Assembly (NCBI RefSeq): GCF_949628265.1
Contig: NC_088788.1
Span: 15,314,001 to 15,378,000 of the forward strand
Direction: 5' to 3'
DNA from: Cloeon dipterum
Lineage: Eukaryota; Arthropoda; Insecta; Ephemeroptera; Baetidae
DNA length: 64,000 bases
The translations under genes were made by a program, and so were the position numbers. Position 1 is the first letter of the stretch. Every line of letters starts with the position of its first letter. This document shows positions 1-10,632 of the stretch, one piece after another. The notes below the pieces were generated by a model. The model made no database searches. It worked only from the letters and a program-made list of their open reading frames with translations, and was not told where the DNA came from.

Positions 1-1235
1 TGTACCGCGAGGTAGAAAGTAATTTCCTTGTGGTCTAGTATAAACTTTGCAATGGCTTCACATTCTGGTTCTGAATACGGCATGCTACCATGATAACTTC
101 CGCTACACATGTCTTTATTTCCATCTAAAGCATAAATTCCAGGAGTTTTATTTCAATTCTCAAATTAAATTTGGTTTATAAATTTTTAATTTTTTATGTG
201 AAAGTTTACCTTAATTTTCAAAAAATAATGCAATAATTTTGTTATGCTATGTCTAAAATTTAAATGTATTTATTCACCTTGCCACTTGTAATCAAAGTTA
301 CGGTTCGGATCTGTCCCCACGCAATCAGAGTCATTATTAGGTCTGCGAGTTTTCCTCCAAATCCTGTCCTCCGTCCAGGAGTATACGTAGCCGTCGGGAT
401 TGGCCACTGGCAGGAAATACCAGTCGTTAGCGTCGAGCAGGGCCTGGTTTTCTAGCAAGTTGCTCGTCAGCTCGTTAATTGCGTGAAGAACAGTGGGTGG
501 GCCAACCCACTCGTTTGCATGAATTAGGCTTTCCAGAAAAATGGCTTTCTTTCCAGGACCGTTGGACAGTTTCAGGACTCGGAGCGGCCGTCCTTCCCAG
601 GAATTTCCAATATTGATGATAGTCGCGATTTCTGGATGAGTTGTTGCAACCAACTCGATATATTCCATTATCTATGGAACAGGTTAGAGTTAACTTAGAG
701 AATTTTAAAAAAAATCTAAATTTTATACCTCATCAAAATTCAGATAGCGCAAACTTGGAAGTGAATTACGCTGTAATGAAGATACTTCGATTTGCTCCCG
801 CTCTTTCCTCAATTCTCTGTTAAAATGCATTAATATGATATCATCAGGAAAATTGTTCTTTTTAAAAACAAATTACTTCTCAAAATTTTCGACGACTACT
901 GTAGGGGCTAGGCCAAGCGTTGTTAAAGTGTTTTGCAAGTGTTCAGTTTGTTCAGGCCCCACTAAAATTTCCGCCACGGAACCGATACGAGGATTGATGA
1001 AAAAGTTGTATTCGTTCAACTTGGTGAGCGGCAACACGTTCTTTACCTCGTCAATAGATTGCAATTCCTTTGTACGAATGACATGATACCTAAATTTATA
1101 AATTATTTAAATAATATAAAATAACACTACATATAATTAATAAATTAATAACATTTTAGCTTACCCTTCATACGATTTGTATGCCAGCGTGGTCGCTGCA
1201 CAGCAGACCACCAACAAGTATACACTCCACAGCAT
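1..1235 (-). CDS. CP1: M14A metallocarboxypeptidase, partial (C-terminal exons beyond the window)
   Basis: Exons read on the minus strand: 1235-1165, 1089-877, 816-729, 671-278 and 124 to beyond base 1. All have GT-AG borders and consistent phases (2, 2, 0, 1). Exon 1 gives a hydrophobic signal peptide (MLWSVYLLVVCCAATTLA) followed by YKSYEG. Exon 2 is the activation propeptide (FFINPRIG, VAEILVGPEQ). Exon 4 holds the start of the catalytic domain: zinc ligands His and Glu of the motif IHANEW, WRKTR (transition-state Arg), and DPNRN (C-terminal carboxylate binding). The family motif is HAREW, so Arg71 (bovine CPA numbering) is replaced by Asn here. The third zinc His codon is cut by the window edge. 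Probable role is secreted digestive exopeptidase removing C-terminal residues, made as a zymogen. The Arg loss may alter substrate binding. Near-identical to CP2 at 3.2-5.0 kb. Confidence 0.88.
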
Positions 1236-1273
1236 TCTTTTTGGATATGTCAATATTAGAGCTCTAAATCGCG

Positions 1274-1281
1274 TTTATATA
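1274..1281 (-). promoter_or_regulatory. TATA box of CP1
   Basis: TATATAAA on the minus strand lies about 39-46 bp upstream of the CP1 ATG. This implies a 5' UTR of only about 10 nt. The same element stands at the same distance in CP2. Confidence 0.6.
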
Positions 1282-1647
1282 CGGTTCCGCGAATCGCAAG
1301 GTATCGCAAATATATTTGTGGCCCGCATTTTTATTATGGTGGCCCTTTTTACAGTTAAATGCCTATTAGATTATTCTCATCGTTGTCACTATTTCCTACT
1401 CTGTTATTGAATACGGTTATTGTGCTGGCTGTAAAAAAAGCCATACGTGGTGCTAATAATATGAAAAAACATGTTTTACCTAATATTGCTCCATAAAGTC
1501 TAAAAGTAATTTCATTTTAATTCTGATAACCTTAAGTTTGTTAGTAGTGGCAGTGTTAAGCAAACCATGAAGCAAAATTTATGAACCAAAAATAGAATAT
1601 TTTTATTTTAAATTTTTGAAATAACCACATGAAATTTACATGCTCAA

Positions 1648-1986
1648 CTAAAAGTTTTTCCTGGAACATGTAAATTTTGCATCGAAAACCTTGTACGCTT
1701 CCCAACACTCAGCGTTCACCAGACTAATATCCGAAGCTAGACGGTTGAAACCACCTAATCCTCCCCCTGGTAGCTCAATTGTGTAGGCCAAGGATATTCC
1801 GGCCAGTTCGTACGCCCAGTCGTTGCTTGTCCCGAAATCATGGTCTAGAGGTTTTAATGCATAACCATTTCTTCAAAATTATTTTCAAATTATGAAATTT
1901 ACATTAACATAAGCTGATGTCCCGATTTCATACACAGTTCCATTTACTGCGGTGATCGCTGCGTTTGCTTCTTGGGCAATGGCATC
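1648..1986 (-). pseudogene. Orphan 3' end of a CP3-type carboxypeptidase (last two exons only)
   Basis: Two exons remain, 1986-1903 and 1844-1648, matching CP3 exons 5807-5723 and 5665-5469. The last exon is still open over 197 nt and keeps GTSNDWAY and YTIELPGGG, with the general-base Glu. The preceding exon is 84 nt instead of 85, so the split Tyr codon at the junction (the Tyr248 equivalent) is lost and the frame breaks. No signal peptide, propeptide or zinc-site exons lie upstream. It was evidently carried along when the CP1/CP2 block duplicated. Confidence 0.8.
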
Positions 1987-2195
1987 CTGTCAATGAATTT
2001 CAAAATTAAGGAGAGTAAAAATTGAATCAATTAAATAATTATTATGATTTAATTATTTTATTTGAAATAACATATACAAAATACACCAATAAAAGATGTT
2101 TTGAGTCTGTCCTGCTTAACAGGACACAAGAGTGAATCTTGGTATGAGAAACATCTTCAAAAAAATAAAAAGCAATTTATATTTTACAATGATAG

Positions 2196-2505
2196 TGTAG
2201 CGGTCCCGCAAATTTGACGTTAACTAGTTTGTACTAATCTCAACCTATAGATGTCACTGTTACTATGATAAGCTTTTCTCCTTTACCCTTTATAAGACTC
2301 TTTACTGTACGCTCACCCTCGCTCACAACTGGTCGTGTTACTCTCACGCTCCTGGCCAGGAGCCACTCAAACGAGAAGCAAATACCTTATTGTAATTTTT
2401 AGACCCGAAGACTATACCGGGTCTAATTGCTATGTTATGAACTCCAATAAACAACCAACTGCAATAAGGAATCGCATGTTTAATTCCGCTGGACGACGCA
2501 CCACA
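2196..2505 (+). mobile_element. Possible solo LTR or other insertion (weak)
   Basis: This stretch resembles neither flanking carboxypeptidase copy and separates two carboxypeptidase remnants. It starts TGTAGCGG and ends in CA, and contains a TATA-like TTTATAAG near 2290 and an AATAAA near 2449, the order expected in an LTR. I see no matching target-site duplication, so the assignment is tentative. Confidence 0.22.
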
Positions 2506-2589
2506 AAATATGTTAGCTGCAGGCGTTTTTCGCTAAACATGCATTATAATCCTTCAGTGCATTCTCATTTGAAATATTTTTTACGTTTC

Positions 2590-2870
2590 AACCCTCCGCT
2601 GGTTAGCAAAACTGAGTAAAATCAAGGTGATATATAGGCCAGCAACTTCGTAAACATAGTCGTTTCTTGCCCCATATAGTTTGCATGGTTTTAAGTATAT
2701 AATCGATACAATTTCGAATAACAGTTCACTATGGTGATTGCAGCGTTTTCTTCTTGGGCAATGTCTTACTAGCAATACCATTTAGATACGAAAAAAATCG
2801 AATTAATTTAACAACTTTTCATTAGATGAATGGCCCCAAGGATTCAGATTACTAATTTGTATCACATTCT
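2590..2870 (-). pseudogene. Heavily decayed carboxypeptidase 3' fragment
   Basis: On the minus strand, pieces of three exons can be recognised by comparison with CP3. TGGCCCCAAGGAT near 2833 comes from the YPWG exon, VAQEE-AAIT near 2720-2770 from the next exon, and ARNDYVYEVAGLYIT near 2640-2680 from the last exon. Substitutions, frameshifts and the loss of most of the glycine-rich TIEL region mean it cannot encode an enzyme. It is more diverged than the fragment at 1648-1986, so it records an older duplication. Confidence 0.6.
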
Positions 2871-3214
2871 AATTTAAGGGCCCTGAGGGCCGTGGAGCTT
2901 TGTGTATGCTCTCGATATAACTTAAATTTCAAAATTTCTATATAGCCCCTGCTGTCTGCTGCACATATTTCCAATTACCAACAGGAAAAAATTAACTAAT
3001 AATTCAATTAACTACCACCTAAGAATCGCATTGCTGAGATTACTAGTTATAGCAAGATTTTTTTATTTATTTAAAATAAAACAAATTATGTGATAATTCT
3101 CAAGTTTTGTTTTTATTTTTATTGTTCGTGTATTAAACGACGCTGTGTAACCGAGACGCATGCTCAAAGCCCATTTAATGCAAAAAAATATAAAAATGTT
3201 GAATTAAGTAAGTG

Positions 3215-5047
3215 TCACCCCATAGTTGTAGTTTCTGCAGTTGAATTTTCATCTTCAACCTCCGATTCTTCCCTTCTTGTCTTAGGCAAGTGCGAAACTA
3301 AAGCCTTGTAGGCTTCCCAGCATTCTGCATTGATTAATGGCAGTTTACTGCTGTCCATGATGACATTTTGCCTGTCATATTTCTCATCGCCCGGCGGAAG
3401 CTCAATCGTGTAAGACAGACGGATGCCTGCTTTGGCATAAGCCCAGTCGTAGCTTGTTCCGTGAGCAAAATCTACAATTAAAAAGTGAAAATCGTCCAGG
3501 TTAACAAATTAATGCTCCATAAAAAGGTATGATGAAACGTACAGGGAAACGCTTCATGAGCATATCTAATTTTATACTGCGTTCCATTCACAGCAGCTAT
3601 CGCCTGTTTCGCGTCCTCGGCAACACTTTTCTATAAATGCATATAAAATATTTTATTTATTAACTATAATTATGACATTTAAGAAATTTTACCAAAGCAT
3701 TATGTTCATGTTGATGATTTTCCGCCGCCCATGGTAGCAAAATGAACTGGAAAACGTATTTAATTAGCTCCGCCAAAAATCAGGAAAATTTCCTTTTTCT
3801 ATGTTACATACCTGTCCATAACTGTGTACCGCGAGGTAGAAAGTAATTTCCTTGTGGTCTAGTATAAACTTTGCAATGGCCTCACATTCTGGTTCTGAAT
3901 ACGGCATGCTCCCATGATAGCCTCTGCTACACATGTCTGTAGTTCCATCTAAAGCATATTCCAGGAATAGTTTAATTTTCAAATTAAATTTGGTTTCAAA
4001 ATTTTTAAATTTTTAAACTTAAAAGTTTACCTTAATTTTCATTAAAATAATGCATTAATTTACTTTTGCTGTGTCTAAAATTAAATTTTTTTTTTCACCT
4101 TGCCACTTGTAATCAAAGTTACGGTTCGGATCTGTCCCCACGCAATCAGAGTCATTATTGGGTCTGCGAGTTTTCCTCCAAAGCCTGTCCTCCGTCCAGG
4201 AGTAAACGTAGCCGTCGGGATTGGCCACTGGCAGGAAATACCAGTCGTTAGCGTCGAGCAGGGCCTGGTTTTCTAGCAAGTTGCTCGTCAGCTCGTTAAT
4301 TGCGTGAAGAACAGTGGGGGGACCAACCCACTCGGCTGCATGAATTAGACTTTCCAGAAAAATGGCTTTCTTTCCAGGACCGTTGGACAGTTTGAGGACT
4401 CGGAGCGGCCGTCCTTCCCAGGAATTTCCAATATTGATGATAGTCGCGATTTCTGGATGCGTTGTTGCAACCAACTCGATATATTCCATTATCTATGGAA
4501 CAGGTTAGAGTTAACTTAGAGGATTTTTAAAAAAATTTAAAATGTTATACCTCATCAAAATTCAGATAGCGCTCACTTGGAAGTGAATTACGCTGTAATG
4601 AAGATACTTCGATTTGCTCCCGCTCCTTCCTCAATTCTCTGTTAAAATGCATTAATATGATATCATCAGGAAAATTGTTCTTTTTAAAAACAAATTACTT
4701 CTCAAAATTTTCGACGACTACTGTAGGGGCTAGGCCAAGCGTTGTTAAAGTGTTTTGCAAGTGTTCAGTTTGTTCAGGCCCCACTAAAATTTCCGCCACG
4801 GAACCGATACGAGGATTGATGAAAAAGTTGTAATCGTTCAACTTGGTGAGCGGCAACACTTTCTTCACCTCGTCAATAGATTGCAATTCCTTTGTACGAA
4901 TGACATGGTACCTAAATATAAAAATATTTTAATATTGTCACACTCTAATAGATAAATGAATACTATTTTTGCTTACCCTTCATACGATTTGTATGCCAGC
5001 GTGGTCGCTGCACAGCAGACCACCAACAAGTATACACTCCACATCAT
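3215..5047 (-). CDS. CP2: M14A metallocarboxypeptidase with altered HAREW motif, 433 aa
   Basis: Eight exons: 5047-4977, 4911-4699, 4638-4551, 4492-4099, 3948-3812, 3746-3693, 3630-3543, 3471-3215 (1302 nt, all phases consistent). Signal peptide, propeptide (about 24-95), then the catalytic domain. Zinc ligands are His175, Glu178 and His297. WRKTR and DPNRN are intact, the Tyr248 equivalent is Tyr349 (split codon), and Glu372 is the general base. The two Cys of the conserved disulfide (DCVGTD, DMCSRG) are present. Oddities: HAREW is HAAEW, so Arg71 is Ala. The usual YILYPWG exon reads FILLPWAAENHQHEHNALV, with a His-rich replacement of the LPP segment. The 255 position is Tyr. A 20-residue acidic, Ser/Thr-rich tail follows the usual end. 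Probably secreted and digestive, but with unusual specificity or reduced activity. Oldest intact member of the CP1/CP2 pair. Confidence 0.9.
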
Positions 5048-5851
5048 TATTTTTGGATATGTCAATATTAGAGCTCTAAATCGCGTTTATATAGGGTTCC
5101 GCGAATCGCAAGGTATCGCAAATAGATTTGTGGCCCGCATTTTAACTATGGTGGCCCTTTTTACAGTTAAATGCCTATTAGATTATTCTCATCGTTGTCA
5201 CTATTTCCTACTCTGTTATTGATTACGGTTTTTGTGCTGGCTGTAAAATAAATTCGTACGTGGTGCTAATAATATGAAATAAAAAATCAGGTTTTACCTA
5301 ATATTGCTCCATAAAGTCTAAAAGTAATTTAATTTTAATTGTGATAACCTTAAGTTTGTTAGCAGGGGCCAGTGTAAAAGCAAACCATGAAAACGCAAAA
5401 TTTAACGAATTGAAAATCTCATTTATTATTTTAAATTTGAAATAACCATGTGAATTTTACTTGCTCAACTAAAAGTTTTTCCTGGATAGGGGAATGTTTG
5501 CAGCGAAAACCTTGTACGCTTCCCAACACTCATCGTTCACCAGGCTAATATCTGAGGCTGGTGGGTTGAAACCACCCAATCCTCCACCCGGTAGCTCAAT
5601 TGTGTAGGCCAAAGAGATTCCGGCCTGTTCGTAAGCCCAGTCGTTGCTTGTCCCGAAAGCGTGGTCTAGATTTTAATGGATATCAATTTGGTCCATAGAT
5701 ATTTTTAAATCATATTATTTACATAAGACGTTAGCTGTCGTCCCGATTTCATACACAGTTCCATTTACTGCAGTGATCGCTGCGTTTGCTTCTTGGGCAA
5801 CTGCATCCTGTCAATGAAAATCAAAATTAAGGAGAGTAAAAATTGAATCAA
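3822..5851. repeat. Right copy of the 3.82-kb tandem duplication
   Basis: Partner of 1-2032. It contains CP2 exons 1 to 5 and its TATA box, plus the last two exons of CP3. In this copy the CP3 exons join an intact gene, so it probably reflects the parental arrangement. Confidence 0.78.
5086..5093 (-). promoter_or_regulatory. TATA box of CP2
   Basis: TATATAAA on the minus strand, 39-46 bp upstream of the first of two tandem ATG codons of CP2. Same position as in CP1. CP3 (near 7440-7447) and CP4 (near 10258-10267) have weaker AT-rich elements at the same distance. Confidence 0.6.
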
Positions 5852-7405
5852 ATTCGATTTGATTTACCAGCTCGTTCACGTTTGGTGGCAGGTCGTTCGT
5901 GTGGCCCCAAGGATAAAGAATGTACTAATTTAAATTATCTCAAAATTATTAACACTGTGTTTAAGAATTAAATAAAAACATATACTTTTCCATAGCTGTG
6001 AATAGCCACGTACATTGTGATGCTTGGAGTGGTCAAGATAAAGTCAGAAATCGCCTTGCACTCGGGCTCTGAGAAAGGCTCGCTGCCAGGGTAGGTCGCA
6101 GAGCACTCCCACTCCGTCAAATTGGCACCCTCTAAAAACTCAAAATATTTGGGAAAAGCGAAATATTGACAGAACACGTAATTTTTAATATGTGTAATAA
6201 TTTTAAACAAATATTTCATTAATTTTCATACGTTTTTTGCCGGAAATTTTGTAATTTTAACTTTCATTGAGTAATATCCCTATCCCAGATATATCAAGTA
6301 AAAAATTGCATAATAACTGCTATATTTTTAAACCCACCGCTTAGTTTTAGAATTGTAAACTGTCAATTTCTGTGTTTCCGAAGTAAATATTACAAACATA
6401 TACAGAAAAAAATATATTCTAATTTTCTATTTTAGGAAAATAACAGTCAAGTGAAAAAAATTAGATTGACAACTGCGCAAACTCTGCTAAGAGTACGAGT
6501 AAAATCATTTTTAATTTAAAATTTTAAAATTGTACCTGCCCAGTGCTGGTCAAAGTTCCTGTTTGGATCGGTTCCGACGCAGAGGTTGTTTGGCCTGCGG
6601 GTTTTCCTCCAGAATCTGTCCTGCACCCACGAGTGGTGATAACCGTCAGGGTTCGCAATCAGCAGGAAGTACCAGTCATTGGCGTCGAGTAAAGCCTGAT
6701 TGTTGGCCAAGTTCTCAGTCAGTTCGTTTATGGCGAATAGGGCGGTGGGGGGCCCGATCCACTCGCGGGCGTGGATGGCCGAGTCGAAAAAGATGCCGTT
6801 CTTGCCGGGGCCGTTGGAGAGTTTTACAACCTTTAGGGGCCGACCTTCCCAGGACGAGCCAATTTCGATCACGGTCACGATTTCAGGAAAGGCGGCAGAC
6901 ACTTCGTCAACGTAAGCCATGATTTCTTCAAAGTTCAGGAATCTGTCCAGCGCCGGGGCTCGTCCGCCGCGTTTTTCCAACAACCGCAAGTGCTCGATTT
7001 CGTTCCTCTCGCGCTCCACATGTCTGTGAAAGAAAACTGTTTATAAAACTTTTTAAATCAGACCCAATTTTATTTACACGGATATGTCATCGACGATGAC
7101 TCTTGGTTCCAATCCGAGTGAATTCAAAAGTCCCTTGAAGTATGCAGCGTGTTCAGGTGCAATCAAAATTTCCGCTGAGCGCCCAACGCGGGGCTGAATC
7201 CAAAAATCTAATTCGGCAAAATCTATCAACGGAGAAATCGAGTCCACGTCCTTATTTGTTAGGACTTTTGTTTGCAGTAGTTGGAACCTGTTAAAATAAA
7301 ACCCTTTACTCGTGTCGTTAAAGTCGAATTTTTTTACCCTGAGTAGTTTTTGTAGCCGTTAGCGCAGCCCAAGAGGGCGAGGAGAAAGCAAGCGCCGATT
7401 TTCAT
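5469..7405 (-). CDS. CP3: M14A metallocarboxypeptidase, 416 aa
   Basis: Seven exons: 7405-7338, 7287-7078, 7023-6536, 6131-5986, 5924-5868, 5807-5723, 5665-5469 (1251 nt). Signal peptide MKIGACFLLALLGCANG, propeptide with FWIQPRVGRSAEIL, then a full catalytic domain: HAREW, DRFWRKTR, TDPNRNFD, AIHSYG, split Tyr248 codon, GTSNDWAY (Asn at position 255) and YTIELPGGG. The third exon (488 nt) equals exons 3 plus 4 of CP2, CP4 and CP5, so one intron has been lost. The exon containing HSYG is 9 nt longer than in CP2, from an insert next to the second disulfide Cys. Secreted zymogen, very probably a gut digestive enzyme activated by trypsin-like cleavage after the propeptide. Its last two exons have a truncated duplicate at 1648-1986. 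Confidence 0.93.
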
Positions 7406-7492
7406 GGTTGAGTGTTTGTGTCCAGGCACGAAGAAGAGGTTATATTATTATGACTTTGAAGCACAGACCTCAAGTGCTTTTCTGAGGGAACG

Positions 7493-7505
7493 TGATAGCT
7501 TATCA
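7493..7505. promoter_or_regulatory. Paired GATA sites upstream of CP3
   Basis: TGATAGCTTATCA contains two opposed GATA-factor core sites about 90 bp upstream of the CP3 ATG. CP4 also has TGATAA 58 bp upstream of its ATG (10281-10286). GATA factors drive midgut digestive genes in insects, so a regulatory role is plausible but inferred only. Confidence 0.35.
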
Positions 7506-8361
7506 AACTTGTATGCAAATGATCTGTTGTAGTGGTTGGTGGCGATTGGAAATTTGAAAACAAATGTTAAATTCCAACCGCTTTTATACTTCATTAAATT
7601 TATAATTATTTCAGATTCCATTTGTTCATGTCTGAACTATTAATTGTACAAAGAGGAGTTTGTTCAAGATATAACAAGTGCGGTACCTTAACGGTAATAT
7701 AATTAATTTTAATTAAAATAAATTTCTTTTATCGATAAAAGCATTGCAAAATAATTTTGAATATCTTTATTTTGCGTGGCACAATAAAACCTAGTTTCAT
7801 TTTGAGATGTTTTGGCTAGAAGAGACCGTTTAATCATATCAAAAAAATTTTATTGCAGATCAAAGTTTTTTTTTACAATTTCATGGATCTTTAAGGTAAT
7901 TTTTAAATCAAAGCTAAACGGCCAAAAATAATCGACAAGCTATAAAAATAAGTATATTTTTATATAGGGGATATTATTTGGTAACGTAAAATTAGAGAAA
8001 TAAATGCTACATTATTAAATCAACCATTGTAGGCATTTAAAATTATATTAATGAATCACACATATTTTGTCCTTCTTATCTGCATTTAATGGATAGGAAT
8101 TGATTTTAAACTCTTTTGTTTCATGAATTATTTATTATGAGATTTTTTAGTGCGTAAGAAATCACCAGATCCACTTTCCTGTATTTTTTACAATGATGAA
8201 ATAATTTCTGCAGGACATACAGTATGCTGATTGTTTAAACATTAATTGTATCTTTGAAACAAATATATATAAATAAATTTTGGGATGAAGATTTTAAATC
8301 AAAATACTGATTTGTTTAGCATTCATTCCTTCGTTTAATTTTCACACGAATAGTACATCGT
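7506..8361. other. Intergenic spacer between CP4 and CP3
   Basis: AT-rich sequence without a credible reading frame, splice-compatible exon or carboxypeptidase remnant. It carries the upstream region of CP3 at its left end and the 3' flank of CP4 at its right end. Confidence 0.6.
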
Positions 8362-10223
8362 TCAAGGCCTGGAAGCAGGGAGGTTGGCGGCGAACACCTG
8401 GTACGCCTGCCAGCATTCTGCATTTGTTGGAGCAATCAAGGAAGCAGGGGGGTTGAAGCCAGCCGAGCCACCTCCGGGAAGTTCAATGGTGTACGAAATG
8501 GGAACGTTAGCCTTTGCGTAGGCCCAATCGTGACTCGTTCCATAAGCGAAATCTACATTGAAATAGCATTGAAATAGAAAGGAGTAGTTAAATTATTTTC
8601 GTTTAAATTCCAATTCCTTACAGAGCACATTTGCGGCAGTACCCACAGTGTAAGAGTTTCCATTCACAGATTCAATAGCAGCATTTGCTTCTTGGGCAAC
8701 ACGGTCCTGAGAATACCATTTGTATTTAGTTATTTTTTTATACTATTTTCTTACCAATTCGGCAACGGTGGGTGGCAGCTCAGTAGTATGACCCCACGGG
8801 TACAGAATGTACTGCAGGGAACAGATAATTAGTACTAATATTTGGATTACTCAAAACTTTAATCACTTGTCCGTAACTGTGGATGGAAACGTAGGCGGTG
8901 ATGCTGGGGTTAGCGAGGAGGAAATCGGCAATAGCCTTGGCCTCTGGCTCAGAGAAAGCGTTCGCTCCCGGATAGGTTGCTGAGCAAGTGTTGCTGTTTT
9001 GGTCCTCTGAATAGCATTTATTTAACAAAGTGAACACAAAAATATTTAGAAAAAAAACTCACCATTCCAGAACTGGTCAAAGTTCCTGTTGGGATCGGTG
9101 CCAGTGCAGAGTCCGCCAGTCTGGCTGCGGGTCTTCCTCCAAAGGCGGTCGTCCGACCAGGTGTAGGCGTAGCCGTCAGGGTTGGCCACCAGCAGGAAGT
9201 ACCAGTCGTTGGCGTCGAGCAGAGCCTGATTGTTTCCGTTGGCCAAGTTTTCGGTCAGTTCGTTGATGGCGAAGAGGGCAGTGGGGGGCCCGATCCACTC
9301 GCGGGCATGCAACACGGAGTCGAACCAGATGGCATTCTTGCCGGGGCCATTGGACAGTTTGATCAATCTGAGAGGACGACCTTCCGTCGAGGTGCCGATG
9401 TCGCTGACAGTGACGATATCAGGGAAGGCGGCCGACACTTCATCAATGTAGGCCAAGATCTAATAAATTAAATTGTGATGCATTTTCGATTAATTTTAAA
9501 ATTGCTGTACTAACCTCCTCGAAGGTGAGGAAAGTGTCCAGGTTGGGAGCACGACCCTCTCTCTTTTCCTGGGCGCGGATTTGAGCGATTTCCGCACGTT
9601 CCTTTTCAATAGTACTGGAATTAAATTTAGTGCGTAAGTAATTGCAACCAAAATCACAAGATAGGCATTAAAAATTTCATTTTTTTTTTAAATTAGCGAG
9701 ATTAAATTTTTAACATGACATAGCAAAGTGGAAAATAAAAAAAATTGGAACCTAAATATTCTAGAGGCATTTGGATATGTCGTTTCAAAATTAAGTTATT
9801 TTTTTCAAAGCAATGTAATTGTTTTATGTTGGTAATTTATGTTTCAAAATATGTTTGCTACACAATTTAATACAAAAAGTGTGAGTTTCTTACACTCCAA
9901 CATCCTCAATGAGGAGTTGAGGTTCCAGGTTCAGTCTCTTCAAGTTGTTCCTGAGGATGACAACATTTTCGCGCGAAGCCATGATTTCAGCCGACCGACC
10001 AACGCGGGGAGTTATCCAGAAATCGAATTCGGGTCGCTCAAGGAAAGGAGTCAGTTTGTTAACATCCTCATTGGTCAGGACCTTGGTCTTCAGCACCTGG
10101 TACCTGAATTCTGTTGGTTGAGATAAATAACTAATAATATCGATCTGCAACTTACCCCGAGTAAGATTTGTAGCCCAGGGCTGTGCCCAGCAGGGCTAAC
10201 AAAAGGCACGCTGCCAACTTCAT
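8362..10223 (-). CDS. CP4: M14A metallocarboxypeptidase, canonical member, 415 aa
   Basis: Eight exons: 10223-10156, 10103-9894, 9614-9515, 9459-9063, 9006-8867, 8811-8755, 8706-8622, 8552-8362 (1248 nt, phases 2,2,0,1,0,0,1). Signal peptide MKLAACLLLALLGTALG, propeptide (FWITPRVGRSAEIM), then catalytic domain with LHAREWIGPP, DRLWRKTR, TDPNRNFD, SIHSYGQ, YILYPWGH, split Tyr248 codon, AYGTSHDWAY (His at position 255) and YTIELPGGG. The protein ends about nine residues after WQAYQVF, as expected for the family. All catalytic and zinc residues are present. Expected to be a secreted digestive exopeptidase. Exon structure matches CP5, apart from one extra CP5 intron, and appears ancestral for this cluster. 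Confidence 0.95.
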
Positions 10224-10632
10224 CTTTAAATGTAAAGATTCGCAGCTTCGCCTGGCAGTATTTATTGCAAGGAGCCAAGCTGATAACGAGACTATCTCAC
10301 TATAGCGGCTCTTGATTTTCTGACTTTGTTCCCAGCTACATTCGATTTTGTCAACCGGTTGAACTGGAAACATGTTGCGAAAGTTGATAACATTAAAAAA
10401 ACGTGCAATAATTTTATGCACGAGGTTGGTTGCCACTCAATTTGAATTTTATCAGCTCGCGTTTGAGCTACATCAGTACAAACTACAAATGCCATGGGAT
10501 TTCATTATAGTTGGTTATCTTTAATTTTAAGGACCATATTTATAATTTTGGGAATTCCTCAATGATCATCAAACTCCGGCTCTCAAGGGAATTTTTTTAT
10601 TACAGACGCGTGAACATAATTGAAAGCAGCGT
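10224..10632. other. Intergenic spacer between CP5 and CP4, with CP4 upstream elements
   Basis: No gene seen. Contains an AATAAATA element at about the TATA distance from the CP4 ATG (10258-10267) and TGATAA at 10281-10286. The rest is ordinary flanking sequence. Confidence 0.5.

Larger units (their letters stand above)
1..2032. repeat. Left copy of a tandem duplication of about 3.82 kb (right copy about 3822-5851)
   Basis: Every CP1 exon, intron and upstream base has a counterpart 3812-3827 bp to the right in CP2, and similarity continues past the promoter into the last exons of a CP3-type gene. It stops near 2032, where the right copy continues into CP3 exon 5 at about 5851 and the left copy turns into unrelated sequence. 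Small indels account for the change in offset. The left edge of the copy lies outside the window. Confidence 0.8.

Noticed and set aside
2335-2619. 94-codon plus-strand frame
   Set aside because: Runs across the possible inserted element into the antisense of a decayed carboxypeptidase fragment. No recognisable protein.
9030-9451. Plus-strand frames opposite CP4, also opposite CP3 and CP5
   Set aside because: Exact antisense of conserved carboxypeptidase exons.
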